DNA from: Saprospiraceae bacterium
GTDB taxonomy: Bacteria > Bacteroidota > Bacteroidia > Chitinophagales > Saprospiraceae
Assembly: GCA_022841745.1 (NCBI GenBank)
Contig: JALHQW010000019.1
Span: 62,001 to 126,000 of the forward strand
DNA length: 64,000 nucleotides
Direction: 5' to 3'
The notes under the pieces were generated by a model. The model was not told the DNA's origin, did not search any database, and saw only the letters and a program-made list of their open reading frames with translations. Both the position numbers and the translations under genes were made by a program. Below, piece by piece: positions 34,946-43,293 of this stretch. How positions within the stretch are numbered: position 1 is the stretch's first letter; each line of letters opens with the position of its first letter.

Positions 34946-37615
34946 ATGAAAAACAAAAGAACTGAGTCTCGATTAGGCTTTTTAAAGGACAAATGGCAAG
35001 GTTTCAAAGCCTTCCTCTACCCCTTCGTGCGCCCCATTGTGCAGCGTTACCGCAAATTGGAGGAGCGCTCGCCCCGGCTCGCAAAATTCATCTTTTGGGT
35101 GGGTTCCATCTTCGCCGTGGGATTTGGCAGCGTGCTGCTGTTCATCTTTGCCATCCTCATCGGGGTCTTTGGCCATGTGGCCTCGAAGTCCGACCTCCGC
35201 AACCTGAACCAGAGCGTGGCCAGTGAGGTCTATTCCGCCGACAGCGTTTTGCTTGGAAAATATTTCATCGAGAACCGTCTGCCGACCTCGCTTGACAGCA
35301 TTTCACCACATGTCGTGGAGGCGCTCATTGCAACGGAAGACGCCCGCTTCTTCGAGCATGGCGGTGTTGACCTTCGGGCCACCTTTCGGGTATTGTTTCG
35401 CAGCATTTTGGCGGGCGACGAATCAAGTGGGGGCGGCAGCACCATCAGCCAGCAATTGGCGAAGAACTTGTACCCAAGGAAACGCCTTGGCAAGCTGACC
35501 ACGCCCGTGGCCAAGTTCAAGGAAATGATAGTGGCCCGTAGGCTGGAGAAGGTCTATGACAAAAACCAAATCCTCGCCCTCTACCTCAACACCGTGCCCT
35601 ACGGCGAGAATGTATTTGGGATAAAAATCGCAGCCGAGCGTTTTTTCTCCACCACGCCTTTTGACATAAAAATAGAGGAGGCCGCCACGCTCGTCGGCAT
35701 GTTGAAAGCCAACACCGCCTACAACCCTGTGCGCAACCCGGAGCGAGCCAAGGAGCGCCGCAACGTCGTCTTCGGCCAGATGGTCAAGTACGGCAAGCTG
35801 GAACAAGCCGCCGCCGATTCGCTTTCCAAGCTGCCCGTCGTCACGAAATATTTCATCGAAACCCACAACGACGGCAAGGCAACCTACTTCCGGGAAACGC
35901 TGCGCCTGCAATTGGACGAGGAACTGAAAAAATACAATCACCCCGACGGAAGGCCCTACAACCTCTATACCGACGGCCTCAAGATTTACACCACCATCAA
36001 CTCCAAACTGCAGGACCACGCCGAGGAAGCCGTGCAGTTCCAGATGAAAGACTTGCAGAAGAAGTTCATCGAGCACTTCAAGGGCTACGGCAAGGACGCC
36101 GTGCCCTACGGCAGCGAGGAATTGCTCCAGGAGCAAAAAAAACTGACCGAACGGTACAAGCTATTGAAGGAGCGGGGCCTGACCGAGGAGCAAATTGACT
36201 CTAATTTCCTCACGCCTACCAAGATGACCGTCTTCAGTTGGAAGACCAAGACGCAAGACCAGGACACCCTGATGTCCCCGCTCGACTCGCTGAAATACTA
36301 CCTTTCCATCCTGAACACGGGCCTGCTGGCCGCCGACCCGCACACGGGAAAAATATTAGCCTGGGTGGGCGGCATCAATTTCAAGCATTTCAAGTTCGAC
36401 CACGTGAACGCCCTACGGCAGGTAGGTTCCACCTTCAAGCCCGTGGTCTATGCCAAGGCCATTGAGCAGGGAGTGTCGCCCTGCGAGCGGCTGAGCAACG
36501 AATACAAGACCTATCCCGAATGGGACAACTGGGCGCCCCGCAACGCCGACGGCAAGTACGGCGGCAGCTACTCCATGATGGGCGGTATGCGCATGTCCGT
36601 GAACACCACCGCCGTGCAGCTCATCCTGCACGACAGCGTGGGCATTGACTCCGTGATGGCCCTTGCCAAGCGCATGGGCATCACTGCCGACATCCCCCGT
36701 GAGCCGGGCATTGCGCTCGGTGCCGTGGACGCTACCCTGTTCGAGATGGTGCGGCTGTTTTCTGCCTTCGCCAACAGGGGCGTGCAGCCCAAGCTGACCA
36801 TGCTCTCCCGCATCGAGACGAAGGACGGCAAGCCCATCGCCGAGTTCGAGTCGCCCGACCCCCGCAGCTTCACGAGGGTGCTGAAAGACCAGCACGCCGA
36901 CATGGTGCGCCACCTGCTGCAAGGCGTGGTGGACGGCGGCACGGGCGGCAGGCTGCGCTGGCTGCAGAACTCCGACTTCCGCTTCCTGCATGCCGCTGGC
37001 AAAACGGGCACTACCGACAACAATTCCGACGGCTGGTTCCTCTGCTTCACGCCGAGCATCGTCGTAGGCTCCTGGGTAGGCGCCGAGCAGCCATTAGTGC
37101 GCTGGCGCTCCACGAGGTTGGGGCAGGGCGGCGCCACCGCATTGCCCATCGTGGGCCGCTTCCTGAAACATGCCTACAATGACCCCGCCTTCAAGGCTTG
37201 GACAAAAGTGAGCTTCCCGCCCCTCACCGGCGAGGCCGCCATGGCCTTCGGCTGCCCCGACCGCTTCGCCCCTCGTGACTGGCTGCTCGACTCCATCGCC
37301 TACTGGGAAAACCTCCCGCTCGACTCCATCGCCCCCGAAATCAGGGATCTCAACCTCGCCCGCCTCCGTTCCATGAAGGCCACCAGGGACTCCATACGCA
37401 ACATAGACACCACCACCCTCGAAATAGACCTGCCCTTGGATGAACCACCCACTGGGGAAGCCGAAGGCCAGCGTGACCGCCGGATGTCCGGCACGGGCGC
37501 TCGCAGCGAGGAATCGGAGCGCATCGACCGGAAAAACGAGAAACTGGAGCGAAAACGGGAACGGAAGGAGAAACGGAAGGAGTTTTTTGAGGGGGTTTTG
37601 GGGAAGGGGAATTGA
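34946..37615 (+). CDS. penicillin-binding protein 1A (class A, bifunctional)
   Basis: The protein has 889 residues with one N-terminal membrane helix (about 50-75). The GT51 transglycosylase domain has catalytic E131 in EDARFFEHGGVD and GGGSTISQQLAKNLYP. The transpeptidase domain has S495-T-F-K (VGSTFKPVVYAK), SVN in MSVNTTAV, and K686-T-G in AGKTGTTDNN. The C-terminal tail is strongly charged (RKNEKLERKRERKEKRKEF). It polymerises and cross-links peptidoglycan at the periplasmic face of the inner membrane. The ATG start is supported by the promoter box. A terminator follows. Confidence 0.96.
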   Translation: MKNKRTESRLGFLKDKWQGFKAFLYPFVRPIVQRYRKLEERSPRLAKFIFWVGSIFAVGFGSVLLFIFAILIGVFGHVASKSDLRNLNQSVASEVYSADSVLLGKYFIENRLPTSLDSISPHVVEALIATEDARFFEHGGVDLRATFRVLFRSILAGDESSGGGSTISQQLAKNLYPRKRLGKLTTPVAKFKEMIVARRLEKVYDKNQILALYLNTVPYGENVFGIKIAAERFFSTTPFDIKIEEAATLVGMLKANTAYNPVRNPERAKERRNVVFGQMVKYGKLEQAAADSLSKLPVVTKYFIETHNDGKATYFRETLRLQLDEELKKYNHPDGRPYNLYTDGLKIYTTINSKLQDHAEEAVQFQMKDLQKKFIEHFKGYGKDAVPYGSEELLQEQKKLTERYKLLKERGLTEEQIDSNFLTPTKMTVFSWKTKTQDQDTLMSPLDSLKYYLSILNTGLLAADPHTGKILAWVGGINFKHFKFDHVNALRQVGSTFKPVVYAKAIEQGVSPCERLSNEYKTYPEWDNWAPRNADGKYGGSYSMMGGMRMSVNTTAVQLILHDSVGIDSVMALAKRMGITADIPREPGIALGAVDATLFEMVRLFSAFANRGVQPKLTMLSRIETKDGKPIAEFESPDPRSFTRVLKDQHADMVRHLLQGVVDGGTGGRLRWLQNSDFRFLHAAGKTGTTDNNSDGWFLCFTPSIVVGSWVGAEQPLVRWRSTRLGQGGATALPIVGRFLKHAYNDPAFKAWTKVSFPPLTGEAAMAFGCPDRFAPRDWLLDSIAYWENLPLDSIAPEIRDLNLARLRSMKATRDSIRNIDTTTLEIDLPLDEPPTGEAEGQRDRRMSGTGARSEESERIDRKNEKLERKRERKEKRKEFFEGVLGKGN

Positions 37616-37624
37616 GCAAAAAAG

Positions 37625-37660
37625 AAAAGCCTCATGCGCAGCGCACATGAGGCTTTTTTT
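37625..37660 (+). terminator. hairpin terminator after the PBP1A gene
   Basis: aaaagcctcatg pairs perfectly with catgaggctttt around a 9-nt loop and is followed by a T-run. Confidence 0.9.
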
Positions 37661-37689
37661 TTATTGAAAAAGTTGGGAGGTTATTTGGC

Positions 37690-37824
37690 TTAGACCCCGT
37701 TCGAGGAAGGGATAGGGTTCGCTGCCACTTCCTCCGTATTCTCCATCGGCCTTATATCCCGCACCATATTTTCCAGCAATTCCGAGGTGGACAGCTGTTC
37801 CACCCGTTCTTTCAAGTATCCCAC
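37690..37824 (-). pseudogene. possible short coding remnant (44 codons)
   Basis: From GTG at 37824 the minus strand reads GYLKERVEQLSTSELLENM... and ends IPSSNGV before TAA at 37690. The composition looks protein-like, but a stop lies directly upstream and no family is recognised. It may be the end of a lost gene at the edge of the toxin-antitoxin patch, or chance. A perfect 10-bp hairpin (cttgtcagtt/aactgacaag) is at 37834-37856. Confidence 0.25.
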
Positions 37825-37917
37825 CCCTTAGTTCTTGTCAGTTTGCAACTGACAAGGCTCGGTCAGAACGCAAAGCCAAGAATCTAAGCTTCCACTTACA
37901 CACGGTCTCTCTCGTTT

Positions 37918-38340
37918 CTAAAATTCCTCCAACAGCATCACCCGTATTTCATCAACTTGCCTTAACCGACGGTCATTAGTTACAAAGACCTCACAGTTGC
38001 ATTTGATAGCTGTTGCCAATTGTAGTGCATCAATAGATTTCAAGCCTGGGTATTTAGCCCTCAACCTTGCAGCACTGTCACTAATGTTCACTTCAATGAT
38101 GCTGCAAGTGATGTTCGTTTCTTCTAAAAATCGGAGGAATGTTGTAGCTAATTCAAACCTACCTTCTTGATAAGGCTTGACACAAAATTCAAGGTAGGAA
38201 AGCACCGTCATGAAAAGGCTGGCTTGGTTGGTTTCGGCAGACTGAAAGACTTTTTCCGATTTCCCACCGAACTCAGGATTGTCTTCAAGGTAGTATATGA
38301 AGACGGCAGTGTCAATAAAGGCAGACTTAAAACCGCTCAT
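37918..38340 (-). CDS. vapC: PIN-domain toxin (VapC type)
   Basis: The protein has 140 residues with the four PIN acids: D10 (AFIDTAVFIYYLE), E51 (VLSYLEFCV), D104 (KSIDALQLATA) and D123 (VTNDRRL). VapC toxins are Mg-dependent ribonucleases that cut tRNA or rRNA. It overlaps the upstream small gene by 14 nt, the normal antitoxin-toxin order. All catalytic residues are intact. Confidence 0.92.
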   Translation of the reverse strand: MSGFKSAFIDTAVFIYYLEDNPEFGGKSEKVFQSAETNQASLFMTVLSYLEFCVKPYQEGRFELATTFLRFLEETNITCSIIEVNISDSAARLRAKYPGLKSIDALQLATAIKCNCEVFVTNDRRLRQVDEIRVMLLEEF

Positions 38341-38554
38341 CGTTGCGAAGTTGGTTGATATAGGATTGTGCGTCTTCTCCCCAAACTCCTTTGGCTATGC
38401 CACGATATTTTTGGTAAGCTGGTTTTATTCCGTTAGGTGGCAAGCTGGCTTTTTCCGCTGCCAATACCTTGTCAATTAACAAATGCAGCAGCACCCGCAA
38501 ATCAGCCGTCGGTAGTTTTTCTATTTCTGAAAGTATGATTGGCAAGGCATTCAT
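38327..38554 (-). CDS. antitoxin partner of the PIN toxin
   Basis: The protein has 75 residues. The N-terminal helical part (IILSEIEKLPTADLRVLLHLL) and C-terminal tail with GVWGEDAQSYINQLRNDERF fit VapB-type or DUF2281-like antitoxins, whose C-terminus neutralises the toxin. It is immediately upstream of vapC and overlaps it by 14 nt. No named DNA-binding motif is certain. Confidence 0.8.
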   Translation of the reverse strand: MNALPIILSEIEKLPTADLRVLLHLLIDKVLAAEKASLPPNGIKPAYQKYRGIAKGVWGEDAQSYINQLRNDERF

Positions 38555-38671
38555 GGTCGGTAATTTTTTCCAAAGTTACGAATTTCGAGGATTTGTGCCA
38601 CTTGTACGATGGTAATAGCTTGATTGGTGCTAAATATTGAGGTTTGCTCGACCTCGTTCTTTTCACCCGCT

Positions 38672-38722
38672 GGCCTAGGGTCTTCCCCCTAGGCCGCTGG
38701 TTACGGTCTCCGACCGGAGACC
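38672..38722. repeat. cluster of short perfect hairpins
   Basis: ggcctaggg/ccctaggcc (38672-38695) and ggtctccg/cggagacc (38705-38722) are separated by 9 nt, and a weaker cacg/cgtg hairpin follows. They lie in the 212-bp gap between the two toxin-antitoxin modules. They may mark an integration boundary or a regulatory RNA. Confidence 0.55.
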
Positions 38723-38766
38723 ACTATCGGCACGTCTCCAGGCGTGTGCAAACATAAAAATTACAA

Positions 38767-39072
38767 TCAGCCAAACGGTGGATTGTTGTCGCTCAAGGGC
38801 CTGGAAGTGTGCCGGATGGTCACGACTTCTATCTCATCTTGAAAGCTCAGGTAATACACGACTCGGTAATTTTTCACGATGATTTCCCGCAAGTTGGCAA
38901 GACCCATCTCTGGGACTATTCGCCCCATTTCCGGGAACTTGCCCAATAGGTCAACTTTGGCTAAAATTTCGTCAATTACCAGTTCGGCGTGCTTGGGCAA
39001 CGATGCGCCAAGATAGTCTTCGATGCCGGCGAGGTCATCTATTGCTCAGACTGACCACGTTGTTTGCGCCAT
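38767..39072 (-). pseudogene. ParE/RelE-family toxin with an in-frame TGA at codon 9
   Basis: Reading from ATG 39072 gives MAQTTWSV, then TGA (39046-39048), then AIDDLAGIEDYLGASLPKH... through VKNYRVVYYL to the end. WSxxAIDDLxxIxxYL is the standard ParE start, so the stop interrupts an otherwise complete toxin of about 101 residues. A CGA-to-TGA change would explain it. The remaining frame could restart only at TTG 39000, giving 77 residues that lack the first helix. It overlaps the antitoxin gene by 34 nt. ParE toxins act on DNA gyrase, and RelE toxins on ribosomes. Confidence 0.8.
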
Positions 39073-39242
39073 TTTGCCACCATTTGTTTGACTTCTTCTT
39101 GGGTTTTCACCTTGCCTTGCCCAATTTGTTCCATGCCGGTTTTTATTTTATGCATGAAAATCAAACGTTCAACGAGGTCGTGCAGCTCGAACTCTTCCGG
39201 GAGGTCTTGAAGGCTGGTATAGACTAAGTCCTTGGTAAGCAT
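39039..39242 (-). CDS. antitoxin partner of the ParE-like toxin
   Basis: The protein has 67 residues. YTSLQDLPEEFELHDLVERLIF, then EEVKQMVAKWRK form two helical parts, with a basic end, as in small antitoxins paired with ParE/RelE toxins. It is intact while its toxin carries a stop codon. The toxin reading frame begins inside its 3' end. No DNA-binding motif is recognised. Confidence 0.75.
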   Translation of the reverse strand: MLTKDLVYTSLQDLPEEFELHDLVERLIFMHKIKTGMEQIGQGKVKTQEEVKQMVAKWRKQRGQSEQ

Positions 39243-39562
39243 TGGTGTTGATTTTTGTCAAAAATAATCGTTTCCCACTACTTGGGCTAATAATGCTCAC
39301 TGTTGGTTACATTTTTTGGTGCATGAGGAGTAGGACAAGACAAACCATAAGAATAATATTACATCCATAATTTTTTGATTTCCAACTCCCTCTCCCATCT
39401 TTTGGCAACATAATTGCTATTTTTTAATAATACGTAACTATGAACAACAAGAGCCTGGAACATTCCACCATACACCCAGCGCCGGGAGTTGTTTAGAGAG
39501 ACGAAGCAGGCCACCTGCCCACCTTGCCAAGCACTTTCTGCGCTATCAAAGCCGAGTGCGCT
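39243..39562. other. gene-free region upstream of the TPR gene
   Basis: AT-rich, about 320 bp. It holds no convincing gene, hairpin or exact promoter box, and probably contains the promoters of both divergent genes. Confidence 0.4.
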
Positions 39563-40648
39563 ATGAGAAGTTCACCGTTCATCACCTTAGTATTAGTAGT
39601 TACCGCCACGCTGCTGTTCGGCCAGGGCGACAGCTTTCAGGAGAAGGCTGGTTTTGCCTTGGAGCCGCAGCACTATGTCGAGCAAGCCGATGGCTTCTTC
39701 GAGGCCGAGGACTGGGAGCCTGCTGCCGAGTATTATGCCGCTGCCCTGGAGGACAATCCGCAGGATGCCAAGGCTTTGTACAATTATGCCCTCGCCAATT
39801 TCAAGTTGGAGAACTTCGGCAAGACGACCCTCACGCTGGAAAAGCTCTTTGCCCTGAATCCCACGGACACGGCGGCCTACGAGCTCTACGGCCATGCGCT
39901 GCTGCAACGTGGGCAAGTGGAGCGGGGCATCGAATACCTGAGCGTGGTGCTGCTGGCCATGCCCAGCGAAGACCGCTTCGTGCATCGTGCCTTGGCGAAT
40001 ATCAGCATCCGCCGCACAGCCGATGCACTGCGTGACTTCGATGCGGCCCTGCGCATGAATCCCGACAATTTCGACGCTTGCCTCGGCAAGGGTATCACCC
40101 TGCTGGAAATGGAACAGCCTAAACTGGCAGCTGCGTGGCTGGAGAAGGCCCTCGAAGTACAGCCGGAAGACGCCGTGGCATTGAACAACCTTGCCATCAT
40201 CGAATACCAAATGGGCGAGAAGGAGTCGGCGATGTCCCATTTCAGGACGGCCTTGCAATCGGCTCGGCTCGGCGAAATCTTTCTCGCAAGGGCCAAGTGC
40301 TACCTCCTCGACCATAATTACAGCGACGCCATCGCCGATGCGAGGGAGGCCATGCTGTTGGACGGCGAGAACCCAGAGGTCTATGCCTTCATCAGCAATG
40401 TGGAGACGGAAAAGGGCGACCTGGAAGGGGCCATCGAGAGCTACGGCATTGCGATTGACATCAAACCCGACCATGCCGGCTACTACATGGGCCGTGCCAG
40501 CGCCTGCATCCGCAACAAGCAGTATGACGAGGCCGTGAGCGACCTCTACCGTGCCCTTGATCTGGAGCCTTATAGCACGGAGGCAAGGAAGCTGCTCCAA
40601 ACGGCGTACAGCCATATTGATGCGGATATGCTTTCCGATGCCAAGTAG
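39563..40648 (+). CDS. exported tetratricopeptide-repeat protein
   Basis: The protein has 361 residues. The start MRSSPFITLVLVV opens a signal peptide ending near LFGQG. About eight TPR units follow, for example VEQADGFFEAEDWEPAAEYYAA, AKALYNYALANFKLENFGKT, AAYELYGHALLQRGQVERGI and VALNNLAIIEYQMGEKESAM. It is a periplasmic or outer-membrane-associated scaffold protein; partners are unknown. It ends directly next to a 190-bp nested palindrome. Confidence 0.9.
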   Translation: MRSSPFITLVLVVTATLLFGQGDSFQEKAGFALEPQHYVEQADGFFEAEDWEPAAEYYAAALEDNPQDAKALYNYALANFKLENFGKTTLTLEKLFALNPTDTAAYELYGHALLQRGQVERGIEYLSVVLLAMPSEDRFVHRALANISIRRTADALRDFDAALRMNPDNFDACLGKGITLLEMEQPKLAAAWLEKALEVQPEDAVALNNLAIIEYQMGEKESAMSHFRTALQSARLGEIFLARAKCYLLDHNYSDAIADAREAMLLDGENPEVYAFISNVETEKGDLEGAIESYGIAIDIKPDHAGYYMGRASACIRNKQYDEAVSDLYRALDLEPYSTEARKLLQTAYSHIDADMLSDAK

Positions 40649-40649
40649 A

Positions 40650-40839
40650 AGGGGTATGAAGGGCTTTCTTATAAAAACTGCGCCTGGTTAATTTGTCGCT
40701 TTTGTCATCGCCGAAGGTGAACTGCGGCATCACGAGGGCAGTCCCGCATGACGTCGCAGGTCGCCTTCGGCGATGACAAAAGCGACTTAACAGGACAAAG
40801 TATGGATTTACAATTTTTATAAGAAATGCCTTTACCCCT
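40650..40839. repeat. 190-bp nested palindromic element (MITE-like)
   Basis: The outer arms aggggta...tttcttataaaaa (40650-40677) and tttttataagaaa...tacccct (40814-40839) are inverted. The inner arms gtcgcttttgtcatcgccga plus agg (40695-40717) and its exact complement (ending 40786) form a second 23-bp stem. The whole element begins at the TPR stop codon. No reading frame is present inside. Confidence 0.75.
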
Positions 40840-41150
40840 CCTATCAGTGTTTTGGACTTCTGCAAGAATGATATAAGAACGAAACCAACAGCGAGAATCA
40901 AAGCTGGGCGGTGGGCAACCACGGCCCTTTTTTTATTGGCAAAACAACGCCTTTGTTTACTCGAAAATCTTCAAAATGAACTGAAAATAAAACTTTTCAA
41001 CATTGCTGTTTTTTTTGATATTTCTGCTTTGCGGATTGCGGCGTACTACGTTACATTTGCCTCACAAGCCAATAGAGACAAGACTTTAGATGAATTTTCC
41101 TTTTTTCGACCGATAAACGAATCTGTTTTTTTACACAACTTACTGATACT

Positions 41151-41534
41151 ATGCTTATTGCTACACAAAACCGCACCCGGTATTCCGATGCTGAGTTGGA
41201 GGAGTTCCGGGTCGTAATTGTTGAGAAATTGGAGGCTGCCCATCTTCAACTCAGGTTTTACATTCGCCAATTGACCGAATTGGCCGACAACGAGGACGCC
41301 AAAATCAAGAACCTGGACGATGCTGCCGTCGGCTCGACGGAGCGGGAGTACCTAAGCACCCTCGCCGTTCGCCAACGCAGCCTCATTCAGCACCTTGAAA
41401 ACGCCTTGATCCGCATCCAAAACAAGGTCTATGGCATTTGCAGGGCCACGGGCAAACTCATCGCCAGGGAGCGACTGATGGCCGTGCCACATGCCACCCT
41501 CAGCGTGGATGCCAAGCGCACGGGAGCGTCCTAA
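41151..41534 (+). CDS. DksA/TraR-like protein without a complete zinc finger
   Basis: The protein has 127 residues. A long coiled-coil (about 15-85, ELEEFRVVIVEKLEAAHLQL and LSTLAVRQRSLIQHLENAL) is followed by the DksA signature VYGICRATGKLIARERLMAVPHAT. DksA binds the RNA polymerase secondary channel and works with ppGpp. Only one of the four zinc cysteines remains; CxxC is C-R-A-T and the second pair is replaced by SVDAK. This loss is known for some Bacteroidota members. A terminator follows. Confidence 0.85.
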   Translation: MLIATQNRTRYSDAELEEFRVVIVEKLEAAHLQLRFYIRQLTELADNEDAKIKNLDDAAVGSTEREYLSTLAVRQRSLIQHLENALIRIQNKVYGICRATGKLIARERLMAVPHATLSVDAKRTGAS

Positions 41535-41563
41535 CCCCCATTTTTAGTAAAAACCAAACAGGG

Positions 41564-41599
41564 TAGTGGTTGTGCCATTGGCGCAACCACTATTTTTAT
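41564..41599 (+). terminator. hairpin terminator
   Basis: tagtggttg pairs with caaccacta around an inner gcc/gcg-type loop and is followed by TTTTTATT. Confidence 0.75.
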
Positions 41600-41694
41600 T
41601 TCCGCAATGCGCAAACAATTCTGAACTTTGCCTTTTGGTAAAATAGCTTTCGGCCAATACCCGGCATAAGGACCAATCACAAAAAGATACTGTT

Positions 41695-42399
41695 TTGAAT
41701 AAATCACTGAAAGTAGCCCTCATCATCATCGGCGTGTTGGTCATTGACCAGTGCCTGAAAATCTGGATAAAGACCAACCTTGCTTATGGGGAGGAGATAC
41801 CGATGTTTGGGCAGTCGTGGGCGCTCATCCATTTCGTGGAGAACGAGGGCATGGCCTTTGGCCTGACGCTTGGCGGCGAGTACGGCAAGCTGGCGCTCAG
41901 CCTTTTCCGCATCGTGGCGGTCTGCTTCTTGTTTTATTATTTGCGGCTGTTGCTGCGCTCCAAGGAGATTTCCTTCGGAACGATTGCCAGTTTTTCGCTC
42001 ATTCTTGCCGGTGCCATCGGCAATATTATAGACAGCGCCTTCTACGGCCTCATTTTCTCCGAAACACCCTACCACGGTGGCGTGGCCACCATGTTCCCCG
42101 AAGGGGGCGGTTACGCAAGTTTCCTGCATGGCAAAGTGGTGGACATGTTCTACTTCCCTATGTTCGAGGGTTTCTTCCCAGCGTGGGTGCCAGTTTGGGG
42201 CGGCGAGCATTTCCAGTTTTTCCGCCCTGTGTTCAACGTGGCGGACACGGCCATCACGGTCGGGGTGCTCAGCCTGCTCATTTTCTTCCGCAGTTTTTTC
42301 AGCACCCAAGCCGACGAGGTGCTGGGGGGCAATAATGAAGAGGAGCAACCAATTGCTGACACAGCAACAGATGTGAAACCTGAACAAGCAGAAGGGTGA
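41695..42399 (+). CDS. lspA: lipoprotein signal peptidase (signal peptidase II)
   Basis: The protein has 234 residues with four membrane helices. No ATG is available; TTG at 41695 is the likely start (MNKSLKVALIIIGVLVIDQ). The family motifs are VIDQCLKIW, HFVENEGMAFG, ILAGAIGNIIDSAFYG (first catalytic Asp) and FNVADTAITVG (second catalytic Asp). It contains the longer periplasmic insert usual in Bacteroidota and a hydrophilic C-terminal tail. It removes signal peptides from prolipoproteins, several of which occur in this window. Confidence 0.95.
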   Translation: MNKSLKVALIIIGVLVIDQCLKIWIKTNLAYGEEIPMFGQSWALIHFVENEGMAFGLTLGGEYGKLALSLFRIVAVCFLFYYLRLLLRSKEISFGTIASFSLILAGAIGNIIDSAFYGLIFSETPYHGGVATMFPEGGGYASFLHGKVVDMFYFPMFEGFFPAWVPVWGGEHFQFFRPVFNVADTAITVGVLSLLIFFRSFFSTQADEVLGGNNEEEQPIADTATDVKPEQAEG

Positions 42400-42404
42400 G
42401 AGTT

Positions 42405-42497
42405 GAGTTACGAGTAGGCAGTTGCGAGCAGCCAGTTACGAATTCTTCCTACACGTAGCCAGGTAGATAGGATTATACTCCAACCTACTCGTAACTC
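42405..42497. repeat. private-word inverted repeat (GAGTTACGAG type)
   Basis: gagttacgagtagg (42405-42418) and cctactcgtaactc (42484-42497) are exact 14-bp complements. Further variants (gttgcgagcagcc, aactcgcagc) fill the gap between convergent lspA and the ATPase gene. Confidence 0.7.
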
Positions 42498-42515
42498 GCA
42501 GCTCAAAACTCGCAG

Positions 42516-43274
42516 CTACTTTAAGGCTGCCGCCCTCAATCTTTGCAAAAATGGTGAGGCAAAAATGAACCCCTGCAACAGTTCGTTGTCGCTCGACAGC
42601 ACTTGGTCTTTGCTGCCTTGCCATACCAAGCGGCCCTCGTGCAGGTAGGCGATATTGTCGCCGATTTCCATCACCGAGTTCATGTCGTGGGTGTTGATGA
42701 TGGTGGTCATCTTGTAGTCGTAGGTGATGTCCTGAATGAGTTCGTCAATGAGCAGTGCCGTGCGGGGATCGAGGCCGGAGTTGGGTTCGTCGCAGAAAAG
42801 GTACTTGGGCTCCATGACGATGGCCCTGGCGATGCCCACCCTTTTTTGCATGCCGCCGGAGAGTTCGGAAGGGTATTTTTCGTGTGCCCCGTTGAGGCCC
42901 ACCCGCTCCAGGCACCAGTCCACCCGTTGGTTTTTTTCGGCAAGGGTCATGTTTGCGAACATATCAAGCGGAAACCGGACGTTCTCTATTACCTTCATGG
43001 AATCGAAAAGCGCCGAGCCTTGGAAGAGCATGCCCACTTTGAGCCTTATTTCCCGAACCTGTTTTTTGTTTAGCGAGAAAAAATCAACATTGTCGTACCA
43101 GACCTTGCCATCAGTGGGTTCCATCAAGCCAACGAGTATCTTCAGGAAAACGGTCTTCCCTGCCCCGCTCCGCCCGATGATGAGGTTGGTCTTTCCGGGA
43201 AGGAATTCCATGGAAACGCCCTTGAGCACCTCTTGCTCTCCGAAAAGTTTGATGATATTTTCTGCTCTAATCAT
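42516..43274 (-). CDS. mlaF: MlaF-like ABC transporter ATP-binding protein
   Basis: The protein has 252 residues; the start MIRAENIIKLFG is chosen over a longer frame. Walker A is GRSGAGKTV, the Q-loop is MLFQGSALF, the signature is LSGGMQKRVGIARA, Walker B is YLFCDEPNSGLDP and the H-loop is NTHD. The signature GGMQKR and the neighbouring permease indicate the Mla lipid-transport family. It powers phospholipid movement between membranes. It lies 19 nt after the permease gene; no MlaD-type gene is in the window. Confidence 0.92.
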   Translation of the reverse strand: MIRAENIIKLFGEQEVLKGVSMEFLPGKTNLIIGRSGAGKTVFLKILVGLMEPTDGKVWYDNVDFFSLNKKQVREIRLKVGMLFQGSALFDSMKVIENVRFPLDMFANMTLAEKNQRVDWCLERVGLNGAHEKYPSELSGGMQKRVGIARAIVMEPKYLFCDEPNSGLDPRTALLIDELIQDITYDYKMTTIINTHDMNSVMEIGDNIAYLHEGRLVWQGSKDQVLSSDNELLQGFIFASPFLQRLRAAALK

Positions 43275-43293
43275 TCGTAAATCGCAAATCAGC

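Noticed and set aside
36385-36425. Third parS-like site suggested by CCACGTGAAC in the PBP1A gene
   Set aside because: Only half of the palindrome matches; the left arm (GTTCGA) is broken. A further CACGTG in rpoD (about 4888) has no matching flanks.
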